A DNA stretch of 64,000 nucleotides from Marinomonas spartinae. GTDB taxonomy: Bacteria; Pseudomonadota; Gammaproteobacteria; Pseudomonadales; Marinomonadaceae. The notes under the pieces are model-generated. The model searched no databases and had not been told where the DNA came from. It was given only the letters and a program-made list of their open reading frames with translations. The stretch lies in NCBI RefSeq assembly GCF_016461715.1, contig NZ_JAEMUI010000016.1, positions 54,468 through 118,467 on the forward strand, in the 5' to 3' direction. Position numbers and translations under genes: made by a program. This document shows positions 45,443 to 54,355 of the stretch, piece after piece. Position 1 is the stretch's first letter. Each line of letters starts with the position of its first letter.

Positions 45443-45496
45443 TTTTGTTTGGCAATTGTGCATAGGCTAAGGTTCACTCAAGCTTGGGTTTATGCA
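45443..45496 (+). other. Copy C of the intergenic structured element
   Basis: TTTTGTTTGGCAATTG at 45443-45458 matches element A (19462-19478) except for one deleted C. Downstream CTCAAG-N2-TGGG (45477-45488) also occurs in element B (28719-28730). The stretch can fold as TGCATA/TATGCA around CTAAG/CTTGG (with a G-T pair). It lies about 120 bp before the GGDEF gene start. The similarity is modest and was found by eye. Confidence 0.35.
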
Positions 45497-45614
45497 AATG
45501 TTTCTATCAAAATGAATGCAGTGGCTTTTTCGCAGCTTGGAGAGGGTGATAGGTCAAGATTAAGAGGGCAGTCTTCTAGATGTTAATGCTGGTGCAAGTT
45601 GTTGGGGATTTACT

Positions 45615-46913
45615 GTGACTAGGTGTGCCCGTTTTACCCATTTTGTTGTAGGTAATATATTGGGTTGCTATGTCTGCATCAGTGTTATTGTCTATGGCGC
45701 TCTACTGTTTGCCAATCATGTTGAAATACAAGCAACACAGAAGCATCACGTTGATCAGACGGTTGCCTTGTTGATTCAGGAAATGAAAGATTCTTCTGTG
45801 AATTCATTAGACGTCGGAAATTTGTCTCTTGATAGCAGTGGACTTTTTTTTGAGGTGAGTCGCCAGTTAAACCACGAAGGTGTTAAGGGCGTTTTTCTTC
45901 AAACAGCAGATCATTCCACTCCCATCTTTGATCATATTAATAAGGAAACGTCCGCTTTAGATACATGGATCTATCCTTTTTCTGTGCGAGAGCAACCAGT
46001 GCGGCTCTGCGTGTATGTCTCTAACGATAAAGTGTGGCGAATGTTTGTTCATCGGTTGCTTTGGTATATGGGGTTACTTTTCATTCAGACTGCTGTTATC
46101 TGGCTCTTACTGCATTGTTTTGTCGTTAGAGGGTTAGGAAAGGCGGTCAGTGGAATACAGCAAGAACTTAGTCAGATGAATTTAGACGATCCAAAAAGGC
46201 TGTATGGAAATACCAAGTTTCTGCATTTTTTAGAGTATCAGTGGATACTTAATGGCATGAATAAAATCATCCATGGTTTGGCGGCTTCGCGTCGAGAGCT
46301 ATCTGAGTTAAACAGTCAGTTAGAGGAAAAAGTGGCGCAAAAGACACAAAGTCTTGAAGAAAAAAATATGACTTTAGTGCAGCTAAATAAAAAACTCTAT
46401 ACCCTTGCCAATACTGACTCTTTAACACAGGTCTATAATCGAACGCGTTTTGACCTACTGTTCAGAGAACATGTGGCCATGGCGGAGCATAAAAAAACGC
46501 CCTTATCGCTTTTGTTAATTGATTTAGATAATTTTAAACGAATAAACGACCAGTTTGGCCACCAGGTGGGGGATCATGTTTTATATGTTACCGCCAAGCT
46601 GCTTGAAAGTGTTGTGATGAACGATGGCATTGTTGCCCGCTGGGGTGGGGAAGAGTTTGCTGTGTTGTTGCCTCATATTGCTATCCAACGGGCACAACAT
46701 ATTGCAGAAACCCTGCGACAGCGCTTGGAAATGGCGTCCTTTGATGATCCTGCTATCCAAGTCACCATGAGTGTCGGGGCCTCCCAGCTATTGCTTGGAG
46801 AGAACGGTATGAGTTTATTAAAACGTACGGATGCAGCCATGTATCAGGCCAAAAATATGGGGCGAAACCAAGTCATAGTAGACGCCGGGCCTGACGAAAA
46901 GGGCGTTTCTTAA
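45615..46913 (+). CDS. Membrane diguanylate cyclase (GGDEF)
   Basis: The 432-residue protein has a membrane helix (about 10-30), a periplasmic sensor of about 115 residues, a second helix (about 150-172), a coiled-coil linker (SELNSQLEEKVAQKTQSLEE, about 230-260) and a C-terminal GGDEF domain. The active site RWGGEEFAVLLPH is intact, but no RxxD I-site lies before it. It should make c-di-GMP in response to a periplasmic cue. The start is GTG 45615; no ATG lies upstream in frame. Confidence 0.92.
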   Translation: MTRCARFTHFVVGNILGCYVCISVIVYGALLFANHVEIQATQKHHVDQTVALLIQEMKDSSVNSLDVGNLSLDSSGLFFEVSRQLNHEGVKGVFLQTADHSTPIFDHINKETSALDTWIYPFSVREQPVRLCVYVSNDKVWRMFVHRLLWYMGLLFIQTAVIWLLLHCFVVRGLGKAVSGIQQELSQMNLDDPKRLYGNTKFLHFLEYQWILNGMNKIIHGLAASRRELSELNSQLEEKVAQKTQSLEEKNMTLVQLNKKLYTLANTDSLTQVYNRTRFDLLFREHVAMAEHKKTPLSLLLIDLDNFKRINDQFGHQVGDHVLYVTAKLLESVVMNDGIVARWGGEEFAVLLPHIAIQRAQHIAETLRQRLEMASFDDPAIQVTMSVGASQLLLGENGMSLLKRTDAAMYQAKNMGRNQVIVDAGPDEKGVS

Positions 46914-46960
46914 CCAGGTTAGATGCATAAGGTTGAGAAGGCAAAGTCTTTGTCTTAGCG

Positions 46961-48049
46961 TTACTGGCTTAAATGCTGTTTTAAGGCCCAGTGAATGTGT
47001 TCATTGACCAATTCAGACCCGCTTAATAGCCCTTTCTTGAGAGCATCTATCGTCTCTTTGTTAGTAGGGGCATTACCTAATGCCACCGCAATGTTTCGTC
47101 GCCAATTTTCATAGCCAGTTCGCCTGATCGGTGACCCTTCAGTATTTTTTAAAAACGTCTCTTCGTCCCAAGCAAATAACGTGATCAGATCTTCTGAATC
47201 CAGATCATGTCGGGGTTGAAAGTCGTCTTCTTCGGTGTGTTTGGCAAATTTTGTCCAAGGGCAGACTAGTTGGCAGTCGTCACAACCAAAAATTCGATTG
47301 CCCATTTTGCTTCTTAGTTCAACAGGAATGGGACCTTTATGCTCAATGGTCAAATAGGAAATACATTTGCCAGCATCCAGTACCCAAGGCTCAACAAATG
47401 CATCCGTTGGGCATTGAGTCAAACAGGCGGAACAACTGCCACAATGTCGAGTGTTGGTGGGCTGATCGACGGGTAGGGGGAGGTTGGTGAAAATTTCCCC
47501 CAGTAAAAACCAACTGCCCGCTTTAGGTGTGAGTAACAGGGTGTTTTTGCCAATCCAGCCCATACCTGCTTGCTCAGCAATTTGTCTTTCCAGCACGGGG
47601 GCACTATCGACAAAAGCGCGATAGCCATGGTCGCCGATTGCTTCTTGAATCTTTTTTGCTAACTGTGTTAAACGTTTGCGGATGAGTTTGTGGTAGTCTC
47701 GCCCTAAGGCATAACGGGCTATATAGGCCTTTTCTTTTGTTTTAAGTCGCTCAACGGTTTCGACTGACTGCGGCAAATAATGCATACGTAGGGAAATTAC
47801 CCGACGAGTCCCCACATGTAGCTGCTCTGGATGAAAGCGCATATCGCCATGGTTGGCTAAATAATCCATTCCTGCATGATAGCCGCTGTCCAACCATTTG
47901 TTAAAATCCTCTTTATATTGTTCAAGGTCGGGGGCGACAATACGAGCATCGGCAAAGCCCAGTTCAGTGGCCCAGCATTTTATCTGGTCTACTAAGTTGG
48001 TCAGATTGTCGGGATGAGAAAGTGCAGGTGGTAACAAGAGAATAACCAA
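46961..48049 (-). CDS. queG: Epoxyqueuosine reductase
   Basis: The 362-residue protein has the cobalamin-binding N-terminal half (YHAGMDYLANHGDMRFHPE, ALGRDYHKLIRKRL) and two 4Fe-4S motifs: CGSCSACLTQCPTDAF and CDDCQLVCPW. A C-terminal HEAT-like tail follows. It reduces epoxyqueuosine to queuosine in tRNA and needs cobalamin, so it is a B12 consumer in the same region as the B12 riboswitch. The start appears to be TTG 48049 without a good ribosome site; a start a few codons later is possible. Confidence 0.94.
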   Translation of the reverse strand: MVILLLPPALSHPDNLTNLVDQIKCWATELGFADARIVAPDLEQYKEDFNKWLDSGYHAGMDYLANHGDMRFHPEQLHVGTRRVISLRMHYLPQSVETVERLKTKEKAYIARYALGRDYHKLIRKRLTQLAKKIQEAIGDHGYRAFVDSAPVLERQIAEQAGMGWIGKNTLLLTPKAGSWFLLGEIFTNLPLPVDQPTNTRHCGSCSACLTQCPTDAFVEPWVLDAGKCISYLTIEHKGPIPVELRSKMGNRIFGCDDCQLVCPWTKFAKHTEEDDFQPRHDLDSEDLITLFAWDEETFLKNTEGSPIRRTGYENWRRNIAVALGNAPTNKETIDALKKGLLSGSELVNEHIHWALKQHLSQ

Positions 48050-48129
48050 TCGGTATTTGTAAGGTAAGACAGCGATGGGGTTAGACGGCCATCTTGCCGT
48101 CTAACCAGAAGCAATCAATCACTAAACAA

Positions 48130-48390
48130 TCAATAAAGCTGTGAATCGCCTTTTACTACATCCATCAGTAGCTTGATGAACAAGCGGTCGGCTTCGGTGT
48201 GATTTTCTTGTATTTTTATGGTCGTTTGATTAGAGACTTCTTCGGCAATGCGTTGGTAGGCATTCGGTTCGCGAATATTCTCTTTCGCAATACGAATTAA
48301 CTCCCCAGCAAGCTCAGGATCCATTAACATTTTTCGGAAACAACGTAAGAATTCATCAATAATTCGTTGTTGGCTCAGTTCGTTAGCCAT
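48130..48390 (-). CDS. Small helical protein, unknown function
   Basis: The 86-residue protein starts at ATG 48390, nine bases after AGGAG, which supports it as a real gene. It is acidic and helical throughout (RIIDEFLRCFRKMLMDPELAG and following), with no cysteine pair, signal peptide or membrane segment. I do not recognise a family. It sits 80 bp upstream of queG in the same direction and may be co-transcribed. Confidence 0.65.
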   Translation of the reverse strand: MANELSQQRIIDEFLRCFRKMLMDPELAGELIRIAKENIREPNAYQRIAEEVSNQTTIKIQENHTEADRLFIKLLMDVVKGDSQLY

Positions 48391-48840
48391 GTTCAAAACT
48401 CCTAGTCAAATTATGCCGCTATCACACCACGAAGTGTTTTTTAGGGCAAGTCTTATCCGCGCTCTTTTTCTTAGTATAGAGATATTCTAGTTGACAGTCT
48501 CTGGTTGTGTTGCGAAAATCAGGGTTCAATTTATTCGACAACACCCTGTCGATGACTTCTTTCTATGGGCCAATCAGCCCATCTCAATCAGATAGACCTC
48601 TGATTAGCACAAATAGAATAGGGTTAAGTATACCGTATTTTATTCCCCTCGCGAAAAGACGCGGACAGTGTAAAAACTGCGATTTATTGCGTTTGAGTGT
48701 TACTTTTGTTCTGGTTGCCTCATTAGTTTAGCAAACTTCGTTTTATCAACTTTAATCTGTTTGTCGTATGCGGTTACAATAGCTGCACTAACGTGATGAT
48801 TAGAATTAGCAGACAGATGAATACTATAGAGGGTAACAAA
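48391..48840 (+). other. Leader and promoter region of ilvIH
   Basis: The 450 bp upstream of ilvI contain two adjacent hairpins: ATGGGC/GCCCAT (48565-48582) and AATCAGA/TCTGATT (48586-48605). Further on, an open stretch before the TAG at 48729 reads as a Val/Leu-rich short peptide ([10 protein letters not shown]). No intrinsic terminator follows it, so classical attenuation is not supported. No other gene is seen. Confidence 0.5.
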
Positions 48841-50553
48841 GTGGAGTTATTATCTGGTGGCGAAATGATCGCCCGCTTCCTTAAAGATGAGGGAGTTGAG
48901 TATATCTATGGTTATCCGGGCGGTGCCGCTCTTCATATTTACGATGCCTTGCATCGTCAATCCGATGTAAAGCACGTTCTGGTAAGACATGAACAGGCCG
49001 CAACGCACATGGCCGATGGTTATGCGCGAGCAACAGGTAAGCCTGGCACGGTGCTTGTGACCTCCGGACCTGGTGCGACCAATACAGTGACAGGGATTGC
49101 AACGGCTTATATGGACTCCATTCCTATGGTGGTCATTTGTGGTCAGGTAATGAGTTACTTGATCGGTGAAGATGCCTTCCAGGAAACCGATATGATAGGG
49201 GTGTCTCGTCCTATTGTGAAACACAGTTTCACCGTGAAGCATCCTGCTGAAATTCCAATGATTATGAAAAAGGCATATCACATTGCCAGCACAGGTCGTC
49301 CAGGCCCAGTGGTCATCGACGTGCCAAAAGACATGACCATGCCAGGGGACAAATACGAGTACAAATATCCTGAATCTGTTTCTATTCGTTCCTATACGCC
49401 GCCCACAAAAGGTCACAGTGGCCAAATTAAAAAAGCGGTAGATCTGTTGTTGGCAGCAAAACGCCCCATTATCTATGCCGGTGGTGGGGTGATCATGGGG
49501 GGGGCGTCCGACTTACTGACGACTCTTGCCAAAACCATGAATTTCCCTGTGACCAACACTTTAATGGGCTTGGGGTGTTATCCAGCAACAGATCGTCAGT
49601 TTGTGGGGATGTTAGGTATGCACGGTGCCTATGAGGCTAATATGACCATGCATCACAGCGATGTCATTTTAGCTGTGGGTGCTCGTTTTGATGACCGTGT
49701 CACCAATGATCCTGATAAGTTTTGCCCTAGTGCCAAAATCATTCATATTGATATTGATCCTGCGGCGATCTCAAAAACTATTCGTGCAGATGTGCCTATT
49801 GTTGGCCCTGTACAGCAGGTACTTGAAGAAATGTTGTCCTTAATAGAGGGGCAAACTTCGAATACAGAGGCGTTGGTTAATTGGTGGAAACAAATTACTG
49901 AATGGCGTTCGGTTCATGGTGGTCGCTATGATACCAGCAGTGAAAAAATCAAACCTCAGGCAGCCATTGAAGCATGTTGGCGTGCAACAAAAGGCGATGC
50001 TTATGTTGCCTCAGATGTTGGTCAGCATCAGATGTTTACCGCTCAGTATTATAAATTTGATAAACCAAATCGCTGGGTGAATTCAGGTGGTCTGGGTACG
50101 ATGGGCTTTGGTTTGCCTGCGGCGATGGGCATCAAAATGAGTTTTCCGCAAGAAACCGTTGTATGTGTCACTGGTGAAGGCAGTATTCAAATGAATATTC
50201 AAGAGCTTTCTACCTGCTTGCAGTACGGTTTGCCAGTGAAAATTCTGTGTCTAAACAATGGTTACCTTGGCATGGTTCGTCAATGGCAAGATATGAACTA
50301 TGAAGGGCGCTATTCTAATTCTTACTTGGATTCGTTACCGGATTTTAAAATATTAATGGACGCTTATCGTCATAAATACGTCGAAATTCGTAGTAAAGAT
50401 GAGCTTGATAGTAAGATGGAAGAAGCTTTTGCTATGACCGATCAGTTGGTTTTCATCAATTGCTATGTGGACCCAGAAGAACACGTTTATCCAATGCAAG
50501 TGCCTCGTGGCTCTATGCGTGATATGTTCTTGAGCAAGACGGAGCGAACCTAA
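48841..50553 (+). CDS. ilvI: Acetolactate synthase large subunit (isozyme III type)
   Basis: The 570-residue thiamin-diphosphate enzyme starts at GTG 48841 (VELLSGGEM), matching IlvI N-termini, with GAGGG eight bases before. Earlier ATG codons (48793, 48817) would add residues that do not look conserved. [12 protein letters not shown], the ThDP glutamate in [25 protein letters not shown] and the metal-binding [15 protein letters not shown]...NNGYLGM block are visible. It condenses pyruvate with pyruvate or 2-oxobutyrate, the first common step of valine, leucine and isoleucine synthesis. It forms an operon with ilvH. Confidence 0.96.
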   Translation: MELLSGGEMIARFLKDEGVEYIYGYPGGAALHIYDALHRQSDVKHVLVRHEQAATHMADGYARATGKPGTVLVTSGPGATNTVTGIATAYMDSIPMVVICGQVMSYLIGEDAFQETDMIGVSRPIVKHSFTVKHPAEIPMIMKKAYHIASTGRPGPVVIDVPKDMTMPGDKYEYKYPESVSIRSYTPPTKGHSGQIKKAVDLLLAAKRPIIYAGGGVIMGGASDLLTTLAKTMNFPVTNTLMGLGCYPATDRQFVGMLGMHGAYEANMTMHHSDVILAVGARFDDRVTNDPDKFCPSAKIIHIDIDPAAISKTIRADVPIVGPVQQVLEEMLSLIEGQTSNTEALVNWWKQITEWRSVHGGRYDTSSEKIKPQAAIEACWRATKGDAYVASDVGQHQMFTAQYYKFDKPNRWVNSGGLGTMGFGLPAAMGIKMSFPQETVVCVTGEGSIQMNIQELSTCLQYGLPVKILCLNNGYLGMVRQWQDMNYEGRYSNSYLDSLPDFKILMDAYRHKYVEIRSKDELDSKMEEAFAMTDQLVFINCYVDPEEHVYPMQVPRGSMRDMFLSKTERT

Positions 50554-50554
50554 C

Positions 50555-51046
50555 ATGCGACATATTATTTCTGTATTGATGGAAAATGAGCCCGGTGCTT
50601 TGTCGCGCGTGGTTGGTTTGTTTTCTCAGCGTAACTTTAACATTGAGTCTTTGAACGTCGCCGCGACGGAAGATGGCACTTTATCTCGTTTGACACTGAC
50701 AACGTTTGGTTCAGATCAAGTGGTTGAGCAAATTACCAAGCAGCTAAATAAGTTGATCGATGTGGTTAAGCTGGTGGATCTAACGGAAGGTCAGCACATC
50801 GAGCGAGAGTTGATGTTAGTAAAAGTTCGTGCCACTGGCGCGCAACGGGCGGAAGTGAAACGTACCGTAGATATTTTCCGCGGTAATATTGTTGACATGA
50901 CGCCCTCTATTTATACGATTCAAGTCGTTGGCGAATCCGACAAGCTAGATGGTTTCTTACAAGCATTGGGCGGTGCGCATTTACTGGAAGTGGTGCGTAC
51001 TGGTGTATCCGGTGTTGCTCGTGGTGAAAAGACATTGTCTCTATAG
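50555..51046 (+). CDS. ilvH: Acetolactate synthase small (regulatory) subunit
   Basis: The 163-residue protein starts one base after the ilvI stop. It has an N-terminal ACT domain (ISVLMENEPGALSRVVGLFSQRNFNIESLNVA) that binds valine for feedback inhibition, and a conserved C-terminal domain (RELMLVKVRA...FRGNIVDMTP). It activates IlvI and confers valine sensitivity. An intrinsic terminator follows. Confidence 0.97.
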   Translation: MRHIISVLMENEPGALSRVVGLFSQRNFNIESLNVAATEDGTLSRLTLTTFGSDQVVEQITKQLNKLIDVVKLVDLTEGQHIERELMLVKVRATGAQRAEVKRTVDIFRGNIVDMTPSIYTIQVVGESDKLDGFLQALGGAHLLEVVRTGVSGVARGEKTLSL

Positions 51047-51073
51047 CTGCGATGCATAAAATTACTGTCATAA

Positions 51074-51099
51074 AAACCGCGCTTGTTCGCGGTTTTTTT
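51074..51099 (+). terminator. Rho-independent terminator of ilvIH
   Basis: An 8-bp stem AAACCGCG/CGCGGTTT with a 6-nt loop CTTGTT is followed by a run of seven T. Confidence 0.95.
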
Positions 51100-51156
51100 A
51101 TATGTCATGTCGGAATTGGCTGGTGGAAATTTATTGATAGTAAAGGGATACGGTGG

Positions 51157-51612
51157 ATGGAGATCGATAGAACGAGTTGGAAGTTACTCAAAGCATTGGA
51201 AGAAAATGCTCGCCTAACCTATGCCGAGTTAGGAAAATTGGTTCACCTCTCTGCGCCAGCAGTTGCAGAGCGAGTGCGCAAACTGGAAGAATCGGGCGTT
51301 ATTACGGGCTATGGTGCAAAAATCAACTTGGAAAAAGTTGGTATTCCCATTACAGCATTAGTTGAATGTCAGGTTTACCGAACCAAAGAGCGTGAATTTA
51401 AAGCGCTGGTTTTAAGTCTGGATGAGGTGGTCTCATGTCACAATGTCACAGGGCCTTATGCCTTTATTTTAAAGGTGGCCGTGCGCTCTATGTCCTTGCT
51501 GGATGAACTGCTAGAGCGCTTAATTGATTTAAGTGACACCAATACGATGATGATTTTATCGACGCCCGTTGATCGAAAAATGCCACTTGGTATTGATCAA
51601 GTGACAGAGTGA
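51157..51612 (+). CDS. Lrp/AsnC-family regulator
   Basis: The 151-residue protein has a winged helix-turn-helix (LTYAELGKLVHLSAPAVAERVRKLEESGVITGY) and an RAM/AsnC ligand-binding domain. ATG 51157 with AAGGG nine bases upstream is the natural start; longer readings run through the ilvIH terminator. It lies after ilvIH and convergent with an EamA exporter, so it may control branched-chain amino-acid genes or the exporter. A mid-domain Gly-rich loop (NVTGPYAFILKV) matches the ligand turn. Confidence 0.93.
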   Translation: MEIDRTSWKLLKALEENARLTYAELGKLVHLSAPAVAERVRKLEESGVITGYGAKINLEKVGIPITALVECQVYRTKEREFKALVLSLDEVVSCHNVTGPYAFILKVAVRSMSLLDELLERLIDLSDTNTMMILSTPVDRKMPLGIDQVTE

Positions 51613-51624
51613 GATTTGGGGGGC

Positions 51625-52500
51625 CTAAGAAACCGGAACAACGGCAGCTTTAGTTTGGCGTGGCCACTGGCTGATGATCATGCCCAATAAAATGAATCCG
51701 CAGCCGATTAAGGCGCGTGTTGATAACACTTCGTTCATCAAAAGCCATCCGCCGATGAGGGCAAATACTGCTTCGGACGATAAGATTAAGGCGCTGATAC
51801 TGGCCGATACATTACGTTGACCAAGTGTTTGTAAGGTGAAGGCAATGCCGGATGAAGCAACACCGGTGTACACCAATGGCCACCATGCCATTTCAAAGTC
51901 AGCTAGAGTCGGCGATTCTGTGAAAAAAGCAGTTACAGTTCCCAAGATGGTTGCTATGAGAAACTGAATGATGGACAACGGAACGGCCGAAACATAGCGA
52001 GAAAAATAGCCGATAATGATGACATGCCCTGTCCAAAACAGAGTACCAATCAGTTCAATCGCATCGCCTTTATTGATATTGAGGTGCGGGCCAATCGTTA
52101 AGCAATATAAGCCAATGAGTGCTAAAATAATGCCCAACCAAGTATGAGGCTCTACTTTATGCTTAAGTAATATGCCTACGATAGGCACAAAGACAATATA
52201 CATACTGGTGATAAAACCCGCGTTACCTGCCGTTGTATATTGCAAGCCAACTTGCTGAAACGTAAAGCCAAAGAACAGACAGGTTCCTCCTAAAATACCA
52301 CCTAACCACAAATGCTTCTTATCCTGTTGCTGCTTTGATTTAAAAATAAACAGTAGTGGCAGTAAAGATAAGGTGGCTAATAGAAAACGTGCGGCGTTAA
52401 AACTATATGGCCCTAAGCTGTCCATCCCCACTGTTTGAGCAACGAAAGCAAAGCCCCAAATTGCTGCGGTTGTCCATAAAAATAGCTGTGAAATGAGCAT
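51625..52500 (-). CDS. EamA/DMT-family transporter
   Basis: The 291-residue protein has ten membrane helices in two EamA repeats (about residues 5-135 and 145-280). AAIWGFAFVAQTVGM at the N-terminus and SSEAVFALIGGWLLMNE near the C-terminus are typical. It probably exports an amino acid or metabolite. It overlaps no gene and converges with the Lrp-type regulator, with a 12-bp gap. Confidence 0.9.
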   Translation of the reverse strand: MLISQLFLWTTAAIWGFAFVAQTVGMDSLGPYSFNAARFLLATLSLLPLLFIFKSKQQQDKKHLWLGGILGGTCLFFGFTFQQVGLQYTTAGNAGFITSMYIVFVPIVGILLKHKVEPHTWLGIILALIGLYCLTIGPHLNINKGDAIELIGTLFWTGHVIIIGYFSRYVSAVPLSIIQFLIATILGTVTAFFTESPTLADFEMAWWPLVYTGVASSGIAFTLQTLGQRNVSASISALILSSEAVFALIGGWLLMNEVLSTRALIGCGFILLGMIISQWPRQTKAAVVPVS

Positions 52501-52902
52501 AATGGTGAATCATCCTTATAGTGTTAAGTCGCTCTTGAGCGGATAGGAGAGCCTATTTTATAGGCTTGAAGGACTCACCAGAAGTTAAAATAAAAAGTTT
52601 TGCCGAGCGTTTTCCTTTGATTCTAAAGTAAATCCATTGTCTTCCTTTGGTTTGTTTCCATCGTCTCATTAGCTGTTATTGTCGCGATATTCAATAACCT
52701 TAATAACTGCACTTTTTCTGTAGTAAAAGGCTCCCGTGTGGGCTGACACAGGCGGAATTACAGGGTAAAGTTGCGCCCGAATTCAGAGGTCTGATGGGTG
52801 TTTTTAATGTGTTGTTTTAACGGCTATTAGACTTCAAGTGAAAAATCATTCTAACCGCAGTCTTCTTACTGCGGTTTGTCTTTTTATAGGGTATAAATTT
52901 CT
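52501..52902 (+). promoter_or_regulatory. Long structured leader of the first LysE gene
   Basis: The 402 bp hold the divergent promoter of the EamA gene at the left and, from about 52700, a GC-richer segment with several possible pairings: CCCGTGT/ACACAGG (one mismatch), GGCG/CGCC, and CAGA/TCTG at about 52782. It ends in an intrinsic terminator (52853-52885) that lies only 17 bp before the LysE start codon. This arrangement is expected for transcription attenuation or a riboswitch. I do not recognise the class. Confidence 0.45.
52853..52885 (+). terminator. Intrinsic terminator inside the LysE leader
   Basis: The stem AACCGCAG/CTGCGGTT, extended by a T-A pair, has a CTTCTT loop and is followed by TGTCTTTTT. 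Because the downstream start codon is at 52903 and no gene ends just upstream on this strand, it looks like an attenuator. Confidence 0.75.
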
Positions 52903-53538
52903 ATGACGTTTAGTATGTGGTTGGCTATGGCACCATTGTTGATGTTGCTTTCTTTAGGGCCAGGGCCAAATAATTTTACCGCTATGCACAATGGTATCCA
53001 GGTGGGTGCTACGAAAGCGGTAATTGCTGTGGTAGGGCGCAATGTTGCCTTTAGTATTTTGATGCTGATTTCGGCGCTGGGTCTGGGGGCCATCATTGTC
53101 TCTTCTGCATTTTGGTTTAGCGTTGTGAAATGGGTTGGGGTGCTGTACCTATTTTACGTGGGTGTAAAAACGTGGCGCAGTGCGTCAGTAGTGCTTGAAG
53201 AACATGAAATGGAAAATGGTACGAGGGCGAAACGAGGTCATAGGGCAAGAATACGCCAAGAATTTTTAGTGGCGATTAGTAACCCTAAAGCGGTGTTGTT
53301 GTTTACCGCTATTTTCCCTCAAATGCTGGATTTAACTCGGCCTGTTCCTATGCAGTTTTTTTGGATGGGACTGACTTTTTGTATAACAGAATTTATTGCG
53401 GCTTATGTCTATGCTATGAGTGGCAAACAAATTCGACGTTTGATCCGTAGTCCTAAGGGAATGAAAAACCTCAACCGTGGTATGGGGGGTATATTTGTTG
53501 CGGCGAGCGCATTTCTAGCCATGGCAACACGTGCTTAA
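52903..53538 (+). CDS. LysE-family exporter (tandem copy 1)
   Basis: The 211-residue protein has LLSLGPGPNNFTAMHNG at the N-terminus, five to six membrane segments, and the conserved EFLVAISNPKAVLLFTAIFPQ block. It closely resembles the next gene along its whole length, so they arose by duplication. It probably exports an amino acid. A structured leader with a terminator precedes it. Confidence 0.93.
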   Translation: MTFSMWLAMAPLLMLLSLGPGPNNFTAMHNGIQVGATKAVIAVVGRNVAFSILMLISALGLGAIIVSSAFWFSVVKWVGVLYLFYVGVKTWRSASVVLEEHEMENGTRAKRGHRARIRQEFLVAISNPKAVLLFTAIFPQMLDLTRPVPMQFFWMGLTFCITEFIAAYVYAMSGKQIRRLIRSPKGMKNLNRGMGGIFVAASAFLAMATRA

Positions 53539-53563
53539 TTCCCTTTTTATAGGCAGTTAAATT

Positions 53564-53590
53564 ATCGGAGCATTGGCTCCGATTTTTTTG
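53564..53590 (+). terminator. Rho-independent terminator after LysE copy 1
   Basis: A 7-bp stem ATCGGAG/CTCCGAT with loop CATTGG is followed by T7. It separates the two LysE copies into separate transcripts. Confidence 0.93.
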
Positions 53591-53722
53591 TCCAAAATAC
53601 GAGTTTGTTGGATAAAGCTTGTCGTAATGTCTTCACGGAGTAATAGCAAATTGCACTCCTATAACGATTTCGTTATTGTTTGATCATTGATCAATTTTCT
53701 AGGGTCTAGAAGGGAAGAAATG

Positions 53723-54355
53723 ATGAGCTGGCATCTTTGGTTGGTTACTGCACCTTTTTTATTATTGTTGGCTTTGTCTCCAGGGCCAAATAATTTTACT
53801 GCCATGTATAACGGAATGCAGGTAGGGCCGAGAAAAGCAGTAGCTGCCGCATCTGGACGTAATCTTGCCTTTATGATTTTGATGACAGTGTCCGCCTTGG
53901 GGTTAGGCGCTGTCATTGTGTCATCCATGTTCTGGTTTAACATGGTTAAGTGGGCTGGTGTTGCTTATCTACTCTATATTGGCATTAAAACATGGCGTAG
54001 TGCTGCGATGACGCTGGATGAACACGAGTCAGAAAACAGTGTCGTTTCTCGTGGGCACTTTCCCAGAATTCGACAAGAATTTATGATTGCGATCAGTAAC
54101 CCCAAAGCCATTTTGATTTTTACTGCGATTTTTCCACAACTTCTTGATTTGAACAGTCCAGTTGCCCCTCAGTTTTTTGTAATTGGCATGACATTTATTC
54201 TGTGTGAGTTTATTGCTGCCTATATTTATGCGGTGAGTGGTAAACAGATTCGGTGTTTGATAAAAAGCCAAAAAGGCATGCTGAGGTTAAATAAGGGAAT
54301 GGGAAGCTTATTCGTACTCGCGAGTATGTTACTGGCCTCTTCGAGTCGAAATTAA
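53723..54355 (+). CDS. LysE-family exporter (tandem copy 2)
   Basis: The 210-residue protein aligns with the preceding LysE protein from end to end, including SPGPNNFTAMYNGMQVG, KTWRSA, RIRQEFMIAISNPKAILIFTAIFPQLLDL and AVSGKQIRCLIKS. The second of two tandem ATG codons (53720, 53723) aligns with the start of copy 1 and has AAGGGA seven bases before. The copies differ mainly in the central hydrophilic loop (about residues 95-112), where specificity or partner contacts could differ. Confidence 0.93.
   Translation: MSWHLWLVTAPFLLLLALSPGPNNFTAMYNGMQVGPRKAVAAASGRNLAFMILMTVSALGLGAVIVSSMFWFNMVKWAGVAYLLYIGIKTWRSAAMTLDEHESENSVVSRGHFPRIRQEFMIAISNPKAILIFTAIFPQLLDLNSPVAPQFFVIGMTFILCEFIAAYIYAVSGKQIRCLIKSQKGMLRLNKGMGSLFVLASMLLASSSRN

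Noticed and set aside
45421..45500. Leader of the GGDEF gene as a c-di-GMP-I (GEMM) riboswitch
   Set aside because: The conserved GACGCAAAGCC and the tetraloop/receptor pattern are absent here and in the leader of the GGDEF-EAL gene.
48690..48731. Val/Leu-rich frame as a true ilv leader peptide gene
   Set aside because: There is no clear start with ribosome site and no terminator/antiterminator after it; kept only as a low-interest finding.
48850..49425. 191-codon minus-strand frame inside ilvI
   Set aside because: It is antisense to a highly conserved gene, its His/Cys/Arg-rich composition is typical of an antisense shadow, and it has no homologous features.
51052..51156. Upstream extension of the Lrp-type gene at 51157
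   Set aside because: The longer reading runs through the strong ilvIH terminator, and its residues lack family similarity.
52700..52850. Leader of LysE copy 1 as a lysine, glycine or guanidine riboswitch
   Set aside because: None of the conserved core sequences of those classes can be found; left as an unassigned leader.
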